The notes below the pieces were generated by a model. That model saw only the letters and a list, made by a program, of their open reading frames with translations, was not told the origin of the DNA and did not search any database. From contig OZ001190.1 of assembly GCA_963921355.3 (NCBI GenBank), positions 2,542,001-2,606,000 on the forward strand: a stretch of 64,000 nt of DNA. Reading direction: 5' to 3'. The stretch is from CAWUEZ02 sp963921355. GTDB taxonomy: Bacteria; Pseudomonadota; Alphaproteobacteria; Thalassobaculales; Thalassobaculaceae. This document shows positions 24,994 through 35,941 of this stretch, one piece after another (position 1 is the stretch's first letter; the number at the start of each line of letters is the position of its first letter). Made by a program: the position numbers and the translations under genes.

Positions 24994-25095
24994 CTTCGAC
25001 ACGCCCTGAATGGGATTCAGGGCTGCTCAGGGCGAGGTTCTTTAGTTTGACCTCGTCCTGAGCAGCCCTGGGCTTGACCCGGGGCGTGTCGAAGG
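24994..25095. repeat. Palindromic repeat family B, copy 2 (inverted)
   Basis: A 102-base copy in which the two side hairpins appear in the opposite order to copy 1: CCCTGAATGGGATTCAGGG comes first and the CCCTGGG/CCCGGGG hairpin second. That is what an inverted insertion would give. Outer CTTCGACACGCCC / GGGGCGTGTCGAAGG arms and inner GCTGCTCAGGGCGAGGT / ACCTCGTCCTGAGCAGC arms are intact. Its right end overlaps the region just before the stop codon of the small secreted protein gene at 25106. Confidence 0.85.
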
Positions 25096-25105
25096 ACAGG
25101 CCGAG

Positions 25106-25420
25106 CTACTCGCTGAGGATCTGTACCCGTCGGACCGGTTTGCCGTCGACCGTCTCGATGCGGATTGCCGCGATGGGCTGGCAAAGCCTGGGCTCGGTTG
25201 TCTCGGGCGGCGCCCCGGCCAGCGCGATCCGCGCCCTCCCATTGCAGATCATCGAATAGCAGTCCTGCTGCACGACCTGAACGGCGCAGCGCTGGATGAC
25301 CGTACCGGAAAGACGGAAGGCGCCCGATTTCGGGTTGTCCGCATGGCTCGCTGCGGACCAGCCGGCCGAAAGGCCGAGAGTGGCGGTCAGGACGATCGCC
25401 GTATGAAAAGACTGTTTCAT
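25106..25420 (-). CDS. Small secreted Cys-containing protein near fimbrial genes
   Basis: A 104-residue protein with a clear signal peptide (MKQSFHTAIVLTATLGLSAG, probable cleavage after SHA at about 28) and a mature part with five Cys (TVIQRCAVQVVQQDC, SMIC, RLC) that could form disulphides in the periplasm. The family is not recognised. It lies at the 3' end of the fimbrial cluster on the same strand, 60 bases after the previous gene, so it may be an accessory subunit. A GTG at 25429 is an alternative start. Confidence 0.55.
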   Translation of the reverse strand: MKQSFHTAIVLTATLGLSAGWSAASHADNPKSGAFRLSGTVIQRCAVQVVQQDCYSMICNGRARIALAGAPPETTEPRLCQPIAAIRIETVDGKPVRRVQILSE

Positions 25421-25480
25421 AGAGGCCACTTTCTATGACCGTGAAGTGCGGAGGGGAAATACGCCGCCCGGAGGAGCCTG

Positions 25481-26296
25481 TCAATCATCGGCAAAGATGG
25501 TTAACCGCACCACATCCCGATAGACCCCAGCCTCCTGCTTCTTGACCTTCTTCACTTCCACTTCCAGACGGATCGGCGCCAAGCCGTATTCCGGCTCTTC
25601 GCCTTCGAACGATGTCGGGGTGCGCAGGTTGATGTTCCGGCCGTTGGCGGTCAGGCGGTAGTCGATGGTCTCGTCGCTGTTGCCGGTATTGACCATCCGG
25701 CCCTGGTTCTCGGAGTTGAAGACCAGCCTGTAGTCCTCGTTGGCAATCACATAGAGCAGCAGCTGACCCCGGGTGCCGGTCTCGAGTTCGCCCAGATCCA
25801 GGGTGGCGGTGCGGCTGCCGGTGGTCGCGAAACGGAAGGTCGCGAATTCGTCGATGTCGAGCAGGATCGGAATCCGAATGCTCTCCAAGGACTGCCGATT
25901 GAATCCGAGTTGGGCGATCCGGAGGTCGACCTCCTCGCGGTAGCGGCCGGCGGACTGGGCCGGCGGAATGTCGAAGGTCAGCCGGAAGGTGACGGTGCGC
26001 CGCTCTCCAGCCGCCACCCGGGCGAGGTAGTTGCCCAACCTGCCGCGCGGGGTGCCGCCTTCGACCTCGAGTTCGACGGTGATCTCGGAGTCCGGCATGT
26101 AGAAGTCGGTCTGTGCAACGCCGTTGATCGTCGGCGTGACCAGCAGCAGACAGTCGGTGGAGCCGCGGTTGCGCACTGTCATGGTCGTGGTCGCCGACAC
26201 GCCGCGGGTCGACGGGTTGGACACTTCGGCGATGACCGGCTTCGGGCGCTGGGTGACGGTGAACTCGCAGGCCGCCAGCGCCGACGCAAAGGGCAA
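25481..26296 (-). CDS. Fimbrial-cluster lipoprotein-like subunit, N-terminus apparently frameshifted
   Basis: About 271 residues, beta-rich, ending AGVYRDVVRLTIFADD, the kind of C-terminal donor strand and Tyr motif seen in SCPU-type pilin subunits. The main frame can start only at TTG 26296, giving LPFASALAACEF, which has a perfect lipobox (LAAC) but no positively charged or full hydrophobic signal region. The missing part (FRTRLLYAMLALC) is encoded just upstream in the frame one base away (start near 26327). A single-base indel near 26290 would join them. It is probably a tip or minor subunit of the neighbouring fimbria. Confidence 0.6.
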   Translation of the reverse strand: MPFASALAACEFTVTQRPKPVIAEVSNPSTRGVSATTTMTVRNRGSTDCLLLVTPTINGVAQTDFYMPDSEITVELEVEGGTPRGRLGNYLARVAAGERRTVTFRLTFDIPPAQSAGRYREEVDLRIAQLGFNRQSLESIRIPILLDIDEFATFRFATTGSRTATLDLGELETGTRGQLLLYVIANEDYRLVFNSENQGRMVNTGNSDETIDYRLTANGRNINLRTPTSFEGEEPEYGLAPIRLEVEVKKVKKQEAGVYRDVVRLTIFADD

Positions 26297-26313
26297 GCAT
26301 GGCGTACAGGAGC

Positions 26314-29163
26314 CTAGTTCTGAACACGGATCTTCCCCAGGTCGGTCAAGCCCTGGCTCTCGACGTCGACCTCGAACTCGAAGCTGCCCCGCCGTTTACG
26401 CAGGTCGATGCGGTAGCGTCCGGCCGCCAGCTTCTCGACGAAAAAGAAGCCGTTGCGGTTGGTGAAGAACGGGCGCGGTTCGCGCCGCGGATCGCCGTCG
26501 TCCAACTCGCTCTCCAAGGTGATCACCGACCCGACCACCAGGGCCAGCGGTTCGCCACCGGCATCGACCAGGGTGCCTTTCACCGTGCGTGATGCCGCCG
26601 AACCGATGATGAAATCATAGCCTGTGACCGCACCCGGCAGGATCTCGAACTCGGCGGCTCCGAGGTAGTAGCCTTCGGGCTCGCCGTCGACCGAGATGGC
26701 CAGACGATCCGGCGTGTAGGGGCGTTCGGTCGGCACCAGGATCGGCCCGAGACCGTCCCGCCGGCCGGCGACCTCCGTGGTCGACTGGTTGGTCACGTTG
26801 ACCCTGGTGTCCTGCAGCGACGGATGCACCCGCAGCATCGAGAACCCTTCGCCCGCCTCGCGCCCGACAGCGAAGTCTTTCGGTGTGATTCCGAAGCCGG
26901 ACCGCACGCTGAACAGGGTGTCGGAGCTGAGATTGTCGCTCTCGTCCCAGGTCGACACCTGGGTCACGACGCCTTCGACCCGGTTGGCGGTGTAGCGGAC
27001 CTCACCGTCGATGATGCGGTCCATGTCGGATTTATCGAAGCCGACCCGACCACTCAGGGCGCCGACTGCACCGGTCTCGTAGCGTTCGTACTCGGCGCGG
27101 ACCCGGTCTTCGATGCTGTCGCCCGTGAAGCGGACCGAATCGCGCGCGCCAAAGCGATAGGACAGAGACAGGAAGGCGCCGATATCCTCCTCGTCGCCGC
27201 GGTCGATCAGCGAGGTGGTGCCGTTTAGGGTCAAGGCGCCGACGCTGGTCGACAGCGTCAGGTCGAGCCGTTTCTCGTGTGGGCGGTCATCGTGATACCG
27301 CGTGATGTCACCGGTCAGCGACAGGTCGACGGGGGCGATGATGTCGGACTGCAGACGGACGGCGAACTCATCCAGCACCGTGTCGTCATCCGGTTCCTCG
27401 CCGAACGCGGCGAAGCCGTTCGAGAATAGGTCGTAGCTGACATCGACCTCGAGTTCGCCGGCGGCATCGCCGACTTCGACCCGCTCGAACAGATACTGGT
27501 AGTCGATCGAGGTGGCCATGCCCCGGTTCTCATCGCTGTTGGTGCTCACCACCGTGTCGATCAGCGCCGAGCCGAGGGGGGTGGCGACGACGACGCGGCT
27601 GCCGGCGACCTGCTGATCCTCGTTCGCCTGAAGATTGGCGCCGAGATTGAAGCTGTCGGTCAGGCCGTAGTTCAGAAAGGCGCTGGCGATCGGGGCATTG
27701 CGGCTGTACTTGATGTCGCCGCCCTCGTCGGGCTTCTCTTCGAAGCCGGCGTTCACTGCGAACTCACTGATCCCGGCCCCCAGGATTTCGTAGTCACTGA
27801 ACAGCGAGAACTCGGCGATCTCCTCCCGGCCGCTGGCGTCTTCGGCGAAGATCCGGACATCGTTGCCACCCTCGATGAACGGGAAGTCCCGCAGGTCATA
27901 GGTGCCGGGCGGGAGCTGCAGCCGCCGGATGATCACGCGGTTGACTTCGACCGCGACGACCGACGCGCGGTCGAGGGTGAACCGGGTGCTGCCCGACTGG
28001 CGGATGTTGGCGAACGGGCGCAGGTCGTCGTAGCGCCGTTCTATCGCCAGGCCGCCGATCCGCGGCGACGTCTGCAGTCCGGTCACCAACGGCCGAGTGT
28101 CGCCGACACCGTAACGGATGGCGGTCTCGTAGTCGTCGGTGAACAGCAGCATCTCCTTGCGCTGGACCGTGTTCGTAGGGCCTTCGGCGAACAGCAGGTT
28201 GTAGGCGAAGTTGACCCCTTCGAATCCGCCGGCATTGAGGAACCCCCGGGTGTCGACCTCGACGGGATCCCACTCGATGGTCTCGGGGCTGTTGTCGTAG
28301 CCCTGGTTCAACGCAAACGACACTCCGGCTGCCCAGGGCTGGGGCGCCATGTAGTCCGCGGGATCCGGATCGGCGAGGCCACCAAGGCCGATTGTCCGGC
28401 CCCGGACGATCTCGGTCTCCGCCGTAATCTCGACGGCCAGGGACCCGGTGTTGAACCCCATCGACCATTGCGCCCCGGCCAGATCGGCGAGGGCGACGTC
28501 GCCGTCGCCATAGGTCGCCAGCGACCGCCCGGCGAACGGATCCTCCAGCGTCAGCGTCTCTTTAAGCAGTGTCAGCGCCGCATCACGCGGCATGAAGGCG
28601 GCCCCGGCTTGGGTAACCCGGATGACGGTGCGCCCGACCGGCGATTTGTTGAGGAGCACGTCGGCATCCAGCTCGAACACCTGGTTGGGGTACGCGAGCG
28701 ATGGACCCGTAGTATTCGCCTCCGCGGCGGCCGGTGGCGGCGCACCCGCTGCCGCCTCGGTGTCCGGAGGGGCTACCAGGGGGCCGGTGTCTTCGCGCGA
28801 CGGAGCGGCGGTGGATGTGGGTTCCGCTGACGCGGCTTGCGATGCCGGGTCGGCGGGGTCCGAGGCGGCGGGCGCCTTGGATTGAAGCGCTGCGGCGGTT
28901 GGCGGATCAACCCCACTCGGATCGGCGATTTCCGGGGCGCCCGACCCCGCGCAGGCGGTCAGTGCCAAAACCAACGCGGCGGCACCGGCAGTGGCGCGCA
29001 GGCCTGACGCGCAAGAACCCGGGCGCCTGCGGGGACGGCTACCGGGGCGCCGCCGGCGCAAGGCTGTCGACCGGTGCGCCGCCGGTCTCGGCAAACGGGA
29101 TTCGCACTGTGGCCTGGCCTCCCGGCAGCAGGGTAGCGCGATCGGCGAAGGCCTGGATCGCAT
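26314..29163 (-). CDS. Fimbrial usher-like outer-membrane protein
   Basis: Up to 949 residues. After a signal-like segment (ATAGAAALVLALTACAGSG) and a Pro/Ala/Thr-rich linker, the body shows an N-terminal domain, then beta-barrel repeats with alternating aromatic residues and the RRLQLPPGTYDLRDFPFIEG motif, typical of chaperone-usher pilus ushers, with a plug-like middle and C-terminal domains ending in a carboxypeptidase-regulatory-like fold (ASRTVKGTLVDAGGEPL and NRNGFFFVEKLAAGRYRIDL). It should form the pore that assembles the adjacent pilin. The only in-frame ATG, 29163, overlaps the chaperone gene by 125 bases and encodes 42 unlikely Arg/Pro-rich residues; the true start may be a non-standard codon near 29010 or may be lost. 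Confidence 0.75.
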   Translation of the reverse strand: MRSRPSPIALPCCREARPQCESRLPRPAAHRSTALRRRRPGSRPRRRPGSCASGLRATAGAAALVLALTACAGSGAPEIADPSGVDPPTAAALQSKAPAASDPADPASQAASAEPTSTAAPSREDTGPLVAPPDTEAAAGAPPPAAAEANTTGPSLAYPNQVFELDADVLLNKSPVGRTVIRVTQAGAAFMPRDAALTLLKETLTLEDPFAGRSLATYGDGDVALADLAGAQWSMGFNTGSLAVEITAETEIVRGRTIGLGGLADPDPADYMAPQPWAAGVSFALNQGYDNSPETIEWDPVEVDTRGFLNAGGFEGVNFAYNLLFAEGPTNTVQRKEMLLFTDDYETAIRYGVGDTRPLVTGLQTSPRIGGLAIERRYDDLRPFANIRQSGSTRFTLDRASVVAVEVNRVIIRRLQLPPGTYDLRDFPFIEGGNDVRIFAEDASGREEIAEFSLFSDYEILGAGISEFAVNAGFEEKPDEGGDIKYSRNAPIASAFLNYGLTDSFNLGANLQANEDQQVAGSRVVVATPLGSALIDTVVSTNSDENRGMATSIDYQYLFERVEVGDAAGELEVDVSYDLFSNGFAAFGEEPDDDTVLDEFAVRLQSDIIAPVDLSLTGDITRYHDDRPHEKRLDLTLSTSVGALTLNGTTSLIDRGDEEDIGAFLSLSYRFGARDSVRFTGDSIEDRVRAEYERYETGAVGALSGRVGFDKSDMDRIIDGEVRYTANRVEGVVTQVSTWDESDNLSSDTLFSVRSGFGITPKDFAVGREAGEGFSMLRVHPSLQDTRVNVTNQSTTEVAGRRDGLGPILVPTERPYTPDRLAISVDGEPEGYYLGAAEFEILPGAVTGYDFIIGSAASRTVKGTLVDAGGEPLALVVGSVITLESELDDGDPRREPRPFFTNRNGFFFVEKLAAGRYRIDLRKRRGSFEFEVDVESQGLTDLGKIRVQN

Positions 29164-29761
29164 CCCCGGAGAACGTGACCGACTCTCCCGATGCCGCGCT
29201 TGCCGACCAGGAGACTTCCGACAACCCGAGATAGCGGGTGCCGTCGTTCTTCAGGATGATCTCGCTGACCTCGCTGGTGGCGGAGGCCGAGACCACGCTG
29301 ATCGCCGGCTGGGCATCATTCGGAACCACGTGGGCCGCGGTGCCGAAACTGAACACGACCTCGACTCCGTCGCTGTCGGCGCCGAGACCGACCGCGACCT
29401 GGGCGACGGTAATGCGTTAGGAGCGCGACGTCCCGATACCGCTGTCACCAACGTATTTGATGCGGATCGCCTGGACCGCACCGGGCTCGATCGTGGCCAG
29501 GGGCGGGAAAACCGTGAAGTCGTTGTCTGCGGCGTTCAGGATCTCCTGGCCGTTGCCATCCAGCACCCGCTCGCCGACAGAGATCTCGATCGCCACCGGG
29601 GTCGAGAACCGGTTCTCTACCCTGAGCGTTACGCTGGCGCCATCACCGTCGACGCCGAGCTGATAGGACATGGGCGACACAACGAGCGCGGTCGACGGGC
29701 CGGCGCCGAGGCCCAGTGCCGCGGCTGCTAGCGCCAGCCCCAGGAATAGTTTTCTGATCAT
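29039..29761 (-). pseudogene. Fimbrial periplasmic chaperone, in-frame TAA
   Basis: One frame of 240 codons with a signal peptide (MIRKLFLGLALAAAALGLGA) and a PapD-like fold (VVSPMSYQLGV, FTVFPPLATIEPGAVQAIRIKY), interrupted only by TAA at 29417-29419. The protein would read GTSRS-stop-RITVAQV; Tyr (TAC or TAT) is the residue expected in this G1-strand region. Residues after the stop (FSFGTAAHVVP) continue the second immunoglobulin domain. Truncation would leave the first domain only, so assembly through this system should fail unless the stop is read through or is a sequencing error. Confidence 0.75.
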
Positions 29762-29792
29762 GGCGTCCCCCTCACCAGACGGTTCTACAGCG

Positions 29793-30305
29793 CTAGCGCA
29801 CGGTTATTTCGATGGTCACCGTGTCGGAGTAGTTCCCCGGCGGTGCGCCCGAATTGTCCTCCGGGGCCGTGAACGACAGGGTGCCGGTCACGCCTTCGGC
29901 GAAGGGTGGCGAGCCATTGAAACTGTCGATCAGAGGCTGAGTCAGCTGGGTCGGTGGAAAGCCCACGCCGTTCGATCCGCTATGGGCCAGCTCCCAGGTG
30001 ATCGATCCCTCATCCGGTCCGACCATGACGCCGGAGTTCGTGCTGCTGATGGTGCGCGTGAAGCCACCCGGGTAGCTGCACCGGTAGGTGACCGACCCGA
30101 GCGCCTGTTGGGCGGTCGTGGTCAGGTCGACCGTCTGGTTCGGGACGTCCATCAGCAGCTCGCAATAGCCCTCGACCGTGCCGGTGATGGTGAAGCTGCC
30201 GCTGTCCTGGGCTGAAGCTGTTTGAGCCAGCCCGAGGCCGATCGCCAATGCGACAGCGGCCGTGCAGGCACTGCGCCATTGGCCGAACATGTGACTGAAT
30301 GGCAT
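29793..30305 (-). CDS. Fimbrial major subunit, SCPU-like pilin
   Basis: A 170-residue secreted protein. The signal peptide ends at QTASA (residue 32). The mature part starts SFTITGTVEGYCEL with Cys48, a second Cys76 (VTYRCSYPG) that would pair with it, and ends PPGNYSDTVTIEITVR, the SCPU/CsuA-type donor-strand C-terminus. Start ATG 30305 follows AAGGGGGA; the longer open frame upstream is repeat sequence. It is the first gene of the pilin-chaperone-usher-subunit cluster. Confidence 0.78.
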   Translation of the reverse strand: MPFSHMFGQWRSACTAAVALAIGLGLAQTASAQDSGSFTITGTVEGYCELLMDVPNQTVDLTTTAQQALGSVTYRCSYPGGFTRTISSTNSGVMVGPDEGSITWELAHSGSNGVGFPPTQLTQPLIDSFNGSPPFAEGVTGTLSFTAPEDNSGAPPGNYSDTVTIEITVR

Positions 30306-30425
30306 GTCTCGTCCCCCTTGCCGATCGTTGGTCTCTCGGCTCTGTCCTGCTCCCCTACGGGAGTCACCCCAATGGAATTGGGCCGATATGCCGGTATTTA
30401 AGTCAAGTTGTGATTGGCCCTTCGC

Positions 30426-30523
30426 CCTTCGACACGGACCTGCGGCCCTGCTCACGACGAGGTCCTTTTCTTCTGACCTCGCCCTGAGCAGCCCCTGGAC
30501 TTGATCCGGGGGCGTGTCGAAGG
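30426..30523. repeat. Palindromic repeat family B, copy 3
   Basis: A 98-base diverged copy. The right half is well kept (GACCTCGCCCTGAGCAGC, CCTGGACTTGATCCGGGG, GGCGTGTCGAAGGG), while the left side hairpin has degenerated to ACGGACCTGCGGCCC. It lies between the pilin gene (minus) and the suf operon (plus) and takes up much of the 319-base gap 30306-30624; the rest holds the suf promoter. Confidence 0.8.
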
Positions 30524-30554
30524 GCAAAAGCGGACCGAAACAGTCCTGTATGTC

Positions 30555-30583
30555 TTGACCCTACCGGAGGTCCGGTCTAGGTA
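30555..30583 (+). promoter_or_regulatory. Probable suf operon promoter
   Basis: TTGACC (30555-30560) and TAGGTA (30578-30583) are separated by 17 bases, ending 41 bases before the Rrf2 gene start. Between the -10 box and the gene is a short inverted repeat TAGT-TTGGT-ACTA (30593-30605 region), a possible site for the Rrf2 protein. The -35 match is good and the -10 match is weak. Confidence 0.45.
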
Positions 30584-30624
30584 ATGAGGACTAGTTTGGT
30601 ACTAATTGAGATTCACTCGCAAAA

Positions 30625-31092
30625 ATGCTGCGCCTCAACCGCATGACCGACTACGCGATCGTCGTCCTCGGCCAGATGTCCCAGGATGTCGGACAGGTGC
30701 GCACGGCAGCCTCCCTGGCGGACGCCACCGGGGTGCCGGTGCCGTCGGTCGCGAAGATCCTGAAGACGCTTGCCGGCGGCGGTCTGGTGACTGCCCATCG
30801 CGGGGCCAAGGGTGGCTATTCGCTGGACCGGCCGGCGCGCGAGGTGACGGTCACCGACATCGTTCAGGCGCTGGAAGGGCCGATCGCCCTGACCGCCTGC
30901 GTCGATGGGGCCGAGGACAGTTGCGAGGTTGAGAATTCCTGCCCCATGCGGGGCAACTGGAACCGGGTAAACGCGGCGATCCAGGTCGCGCTGGATGCGG
31001 TCACGCTGGCCGACATGCTGGACCCGGAGGAGATGTTCCCGGTTCGGATTCCGGCCTCCCCGCGCGGGGCGGCGATCCGGCTGGGCGATTAG
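30625..31092 (+). CDS. Rrf2-family Fe-S-responsive regulator of the suf operon
   Basis: A 155-residue winged-helix regulator (LNRMTDYAIVVLGQM opening; HTH around TGVPVPSVAKILKTL). Three Cys in the cluster-binding loop, Cys92-x7-Cys100-x5-Cys106 (ACVDGAEDSCEVENSC), and RGAKGGYSL in the wing are as in IscR/SufR-like proteins; the first interval is two residues longer than in E. coli IscR. It is the first gene of the suf operon, 35 bases before sufB, so it likely senses Fe-S status and autoregulates. Confidence 0.9.
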   Translation: MLRLNRMTDYAIVVLGQMSQDVGQVRTAASLADATGVPVPSVAKILKTLAGGGLVTAHRGAKGGYSLDRPAREVTVTDIVQALEGPIALTACVDGAEDSCEVENSCPMRGNWNRVNAAIQVALDAVTLADMLDPEEMFPVRIPASPRGAAIRLGD

Positions 31093-31127
31093 TCAGGTCC
31101 TGAGGGACAGGAGAAGGAGAGCGGGCG

Positions 31128-32585
<1,458 letters not shown>

Positions 32586-32619
32586 CGCCGGCGCGCCCTA
32601 GGAAATCGAGGACATCACC

Positions 32620-33372
<753 letters not shown>

Positions 33373-33385
33373 GGGAGTTCCGTCG

Positions 33386-34678
33386 ATGTCTGACGCCAAT
33401 AAGCTGATTCTGCCGGTCCCCGAGGCGAGCGCCGACTGGCTGGCCGCTTTGCGCGGCCCGGCGCTCAAGCGCTATGGCCAGCTCGGCCTGCCGGGCGTGC
33501 GCACCGAAGCCTGGAAGTTCACCAACCTGACCAAGCTGTCGGCCCTGGACTTCGCCGCTCCGGCCCGTGCGGTGCCGGCGTCCGTGCCGGCGCTGCTCGC
33601 GGGTGTCGATACCCTCGAGGCCACGCGGCTGGTGGTTGTCGACGGCGTGTTCGCGCCGGAGCTCAGCGACCCGGTTCCGGCCGGGGTCGAATTGGCGGCG
33701 GTCGCGGCCGACGGACAGGCTGCACCCGAATGGGTGACCGGCACGCTCGGCACGATTGCCGACGCGGTCGACCATCCGTTCACGGCCCTCAACACCGGAT
33801 CCTTCCCGGGTGCGCTGGCGCTGAAGGTGAAGCGCGGCACGATGCTGGAAGCGCCGCTGCACATCGTGCAGCTGGCCACCGGCGGTCAGGACGCGGCCAC
33901 GATCAGCCACCCGCGAGTCCTGATGGTCGTCGAGGACGGCGCCTCCGCCGACCTTGTTGAGACCCATACCGGCACCGGCGCCTATTGCCGCAACGCGGTC
34001 ACCGAGGTCGTGGTCGGCCGCGATGCCCGGCTCGGCCACTACAAGCTGCAGGCTGAAGGGGATGAGGCCTTCCACATCGCCATGACCGCGGTCCGGGCCG
34101 AGGCCTCCAGCACCTATGACAGCTTCGCGCTGTCGACCGGGGCGCGGCTCGCCCGCAACGAGATCCGCGGCACGCTCGCCGGCCGCCATGTCGAGTACCG
34201 GATCAACGGCGGTTATCTCGCCAGCGGCGACCAGCATCTCGACACCACCACCTTCATCGACCATGCCGAACCGGACTGCGCCAGCCACGAGCTCTACAAG
34301 GGCGTGTTGGCGGACCGGGCCCGCGGCGTGTTCCAGGGCAAGATCCTGGTCCGCCCCGACGCTCAGAAGACAGACGGCTACCAGATGAACCGGGCCCTGC
34401 TGCTGTCGCGCGATGCCGAAATCAACTCCAAGCCGGAGCTCGAGATCTACGCCGACGACGTCAAGTGCAGCCATGGCGCGACGGTCGGCGAGCTTGAGGA
34501 TGACCTGCTGTTCTACCTGATGGCCCGCGGCATCCCGCGTGAGCGCGCCCGGGCGATCCTGGTCGCCGCCTATGTCGACGAGGCGATCGACGAGATCACC
34601 TGCGCGCCGGTGCAGGACGCGTTCCGGGCGGCGGCGTCGGACTGGATGCACCACCACATCGCAGGCTCGGAGGGCTGA
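33386..34678 (+). CDS. sufD: Fe-S assembly protein SufD
   Basis: A 430-residue SufB/SufD-family protein with a low-conservation N-terminal helical domain (residues 1-150), the beta-helix core, and the C-terminal GVFQGKILVRPDAQKTDGYQ and CSHGATVGELEDDLLFYLMARG blocks, given only by position about 310-400. Start ATG 33386 follows GAGGGAGT; the upstream ATG in the same frame lies inside sufC. The His of the CSHGATVG motif contributes to cluster formation at the SufB-SufD interface. Confidence 0.95.
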   Translation: MSDANKLILPVPEASADWLAALRGPALKRYGQLGLPGVRTEAWKFTNLTKLSALDFAAPARAVPASVPALLAGVDTLEATRLVVVDGVFAPELSDPVPAGVELAAVAADGQAAPEWVTGTLGTIADAVDHPFTALNTGSFPGALALKVKRGTMLEAPLHIVQLATGGQDAATISHPRVLMVVEDGASADLVETHTGTGAYCRNAVTEVVVGRDARLGHYKLQAEGDEAFHIAMTAVRAEASSTYDSFALSTGARLARNEIRGTLAGRHVEYRINGGYLASGDQHLDTTTFIDHAEPDCASHELYKGVLADRARGVFQGKILVRPDAQKTDGYQMNRALLLSRDAEINSKPELEIYADDVKCSHGATVGELEDDLLFYLMARGIPRERARAILVAAYVDEAIDEITCAPVQDAFRAAASDWMHHHIAGSEG

Positions 34679-34680
34679 TC

Positions 34681-35928
34681 ATGGCCGAAGCCAGCACCTT
34701 TGAAACCAATACCTACGACGTCGAGCGCTACCGGGCGGATTTCCCGATCCTGGCGACCGAGGTGCGTGGCAAGCCGCTGGTGTTTCTGGACAGTGCGGCC
34801 TCGGCCCAGAAGCCGCGCCAGGTGATCGACCGGGTGAGCGAGGTCTACGAGACCGGTTACGCCAACGTCCATCGCGGCCTGCACTACCTGAGCGAGAAGG
34901 CGACCGACGACTACGAAGGCGCGCGCGAGACCGTGCGCCGCTTCATCAATGCCGGCTCCACCGGCGAGATCGTGTTCACCCGCGGGGCGACCGAGGCCAT
35001 CAACCTGGTGGCCGCGTCCTGGGGTAGGGCCAATGTCGGTGAAGGTGACGAGATCATCATCACCTATCTCGAGCACCACTCGAACATCGTGCCCTGGCAG
35101 CTGCTGCGCGACGAAAAGGGTGCCGCGCTGAAGGCGATCCCGGTGCAACCCGACGGCTCGCTCGACATGGCGGCATTCCGTGAGCTGCTGACCGACCGCA
35201 CCAAGATGGTGGCGGTCGCCCATGTCTCGAACGTGCTCGGGACCATTCTGCCGGTCCGGGAGATCATCGCCGCCGCCCACGCGGTGGGGGCCAAGGTTCT
35301 GCTCGACGGCTGCCAGGCGATTCAGCACATGACGGTCGACGTGCGTGATCTCGACGTCGATTTCTACGCGTTCTCCGGACACAAGCTGTATGGCCCGTCC
35401 GGCATTGGCATCCTCTACGGCAAGGAGGCTCTGCTCGAGGCCATGCCGCCCTATCAGAGTGGCGGCGACATGATTTCGTTGGTGTCGATCGAGAAGAGCG
35501 AATGGGCGGATCTGCCGCACAAGTTCGAGGCCGGCACGCCAGCGATCGCCCAGGCCATCGGGCTCGGGGCGGCGATCGACTACGTCACCGGGATCGGCGT
35601 CGAGAACATCGCCGAGCACGAGCGCGACCTGTTGAACTACACGACCCAGCGCCTGGCCTCGGTGGACGGCCTGACGATCCTCGGCACCGCCCCCGGCAAG
35701 GTTTCGGTGGCGTCCTTCACCATGGACTGCGCCCATCCGCACGACATCTCGACCATTGTCGACCAGCAGGGGGTGGCGGTCCGTGCCGGCCATCACTGCG
35801 CCCAGCCGCTGATGGATTTCTTCGACGTCGGCTCGACCACCCGGGCGAGCTTCGGGCTGTACAACACCCGCGCCGAGGTCGACGCCCTGGTCGACGCGCT
35901 CGAAAAGGTGCGCAAGATCTTTGCCTGA
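34681..35928 (+). CDS. sufS: Cysteine desulfurase SufS
   Basis: A 415-residue group II class V aminotransferase-fold enzyme. ANVHRGLHYLSEKAT is the active-site opening, EHHSN the conserved His, FSGHKLYGPSG the PLP Lys235, and RAGHHCAQPLM the catalytic Cys near residue 367. It removes sulphur from cysteine for the SufBC2D scaffold. It begins two bases after the sufD stop. No sufE or sufU gene is present in the window, so the sulphur-transfer partner must be encoded elsewhere or replaced. Confidence 0.96.
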   Translation: MAEASTFETNTYDVERYRADFPILATEVRGKPLVFLDSAASAQKPRQVIDRVSEVYETGYANVHRGLHYLSEKATDDYEGARETVRRFINAGSTGEIVFTRGATEAINLVAASWGRANVGEGDEIIITYLEHHSNIVPWQLLRDEKGAALKAIPVQPDGSLDMAAFRELLTDRTKMVAVAHVSNVLGTILPVREIIAAAHAVGAKVLLDGCQAIQHMTVDVRDLDVDFYAFSGHKLYGPSGIGILYGKEALLEAMPPYQSGGDMISLVSIEKSEWADLPHKFEAGTPAIAQAIGLGAAIDYVTGIGVENIAEHERDLLNYTTQRLASVDGLTILGTAPGKVSVASFTMDCAHPHDISTIVDQQGVAVRAGHHCAQPLMDFFDVGSTTRASFGLYNTRAEVDALVDALEKVRKIFA

Positions 35929-35941
35929 CGGAACGACCGCG

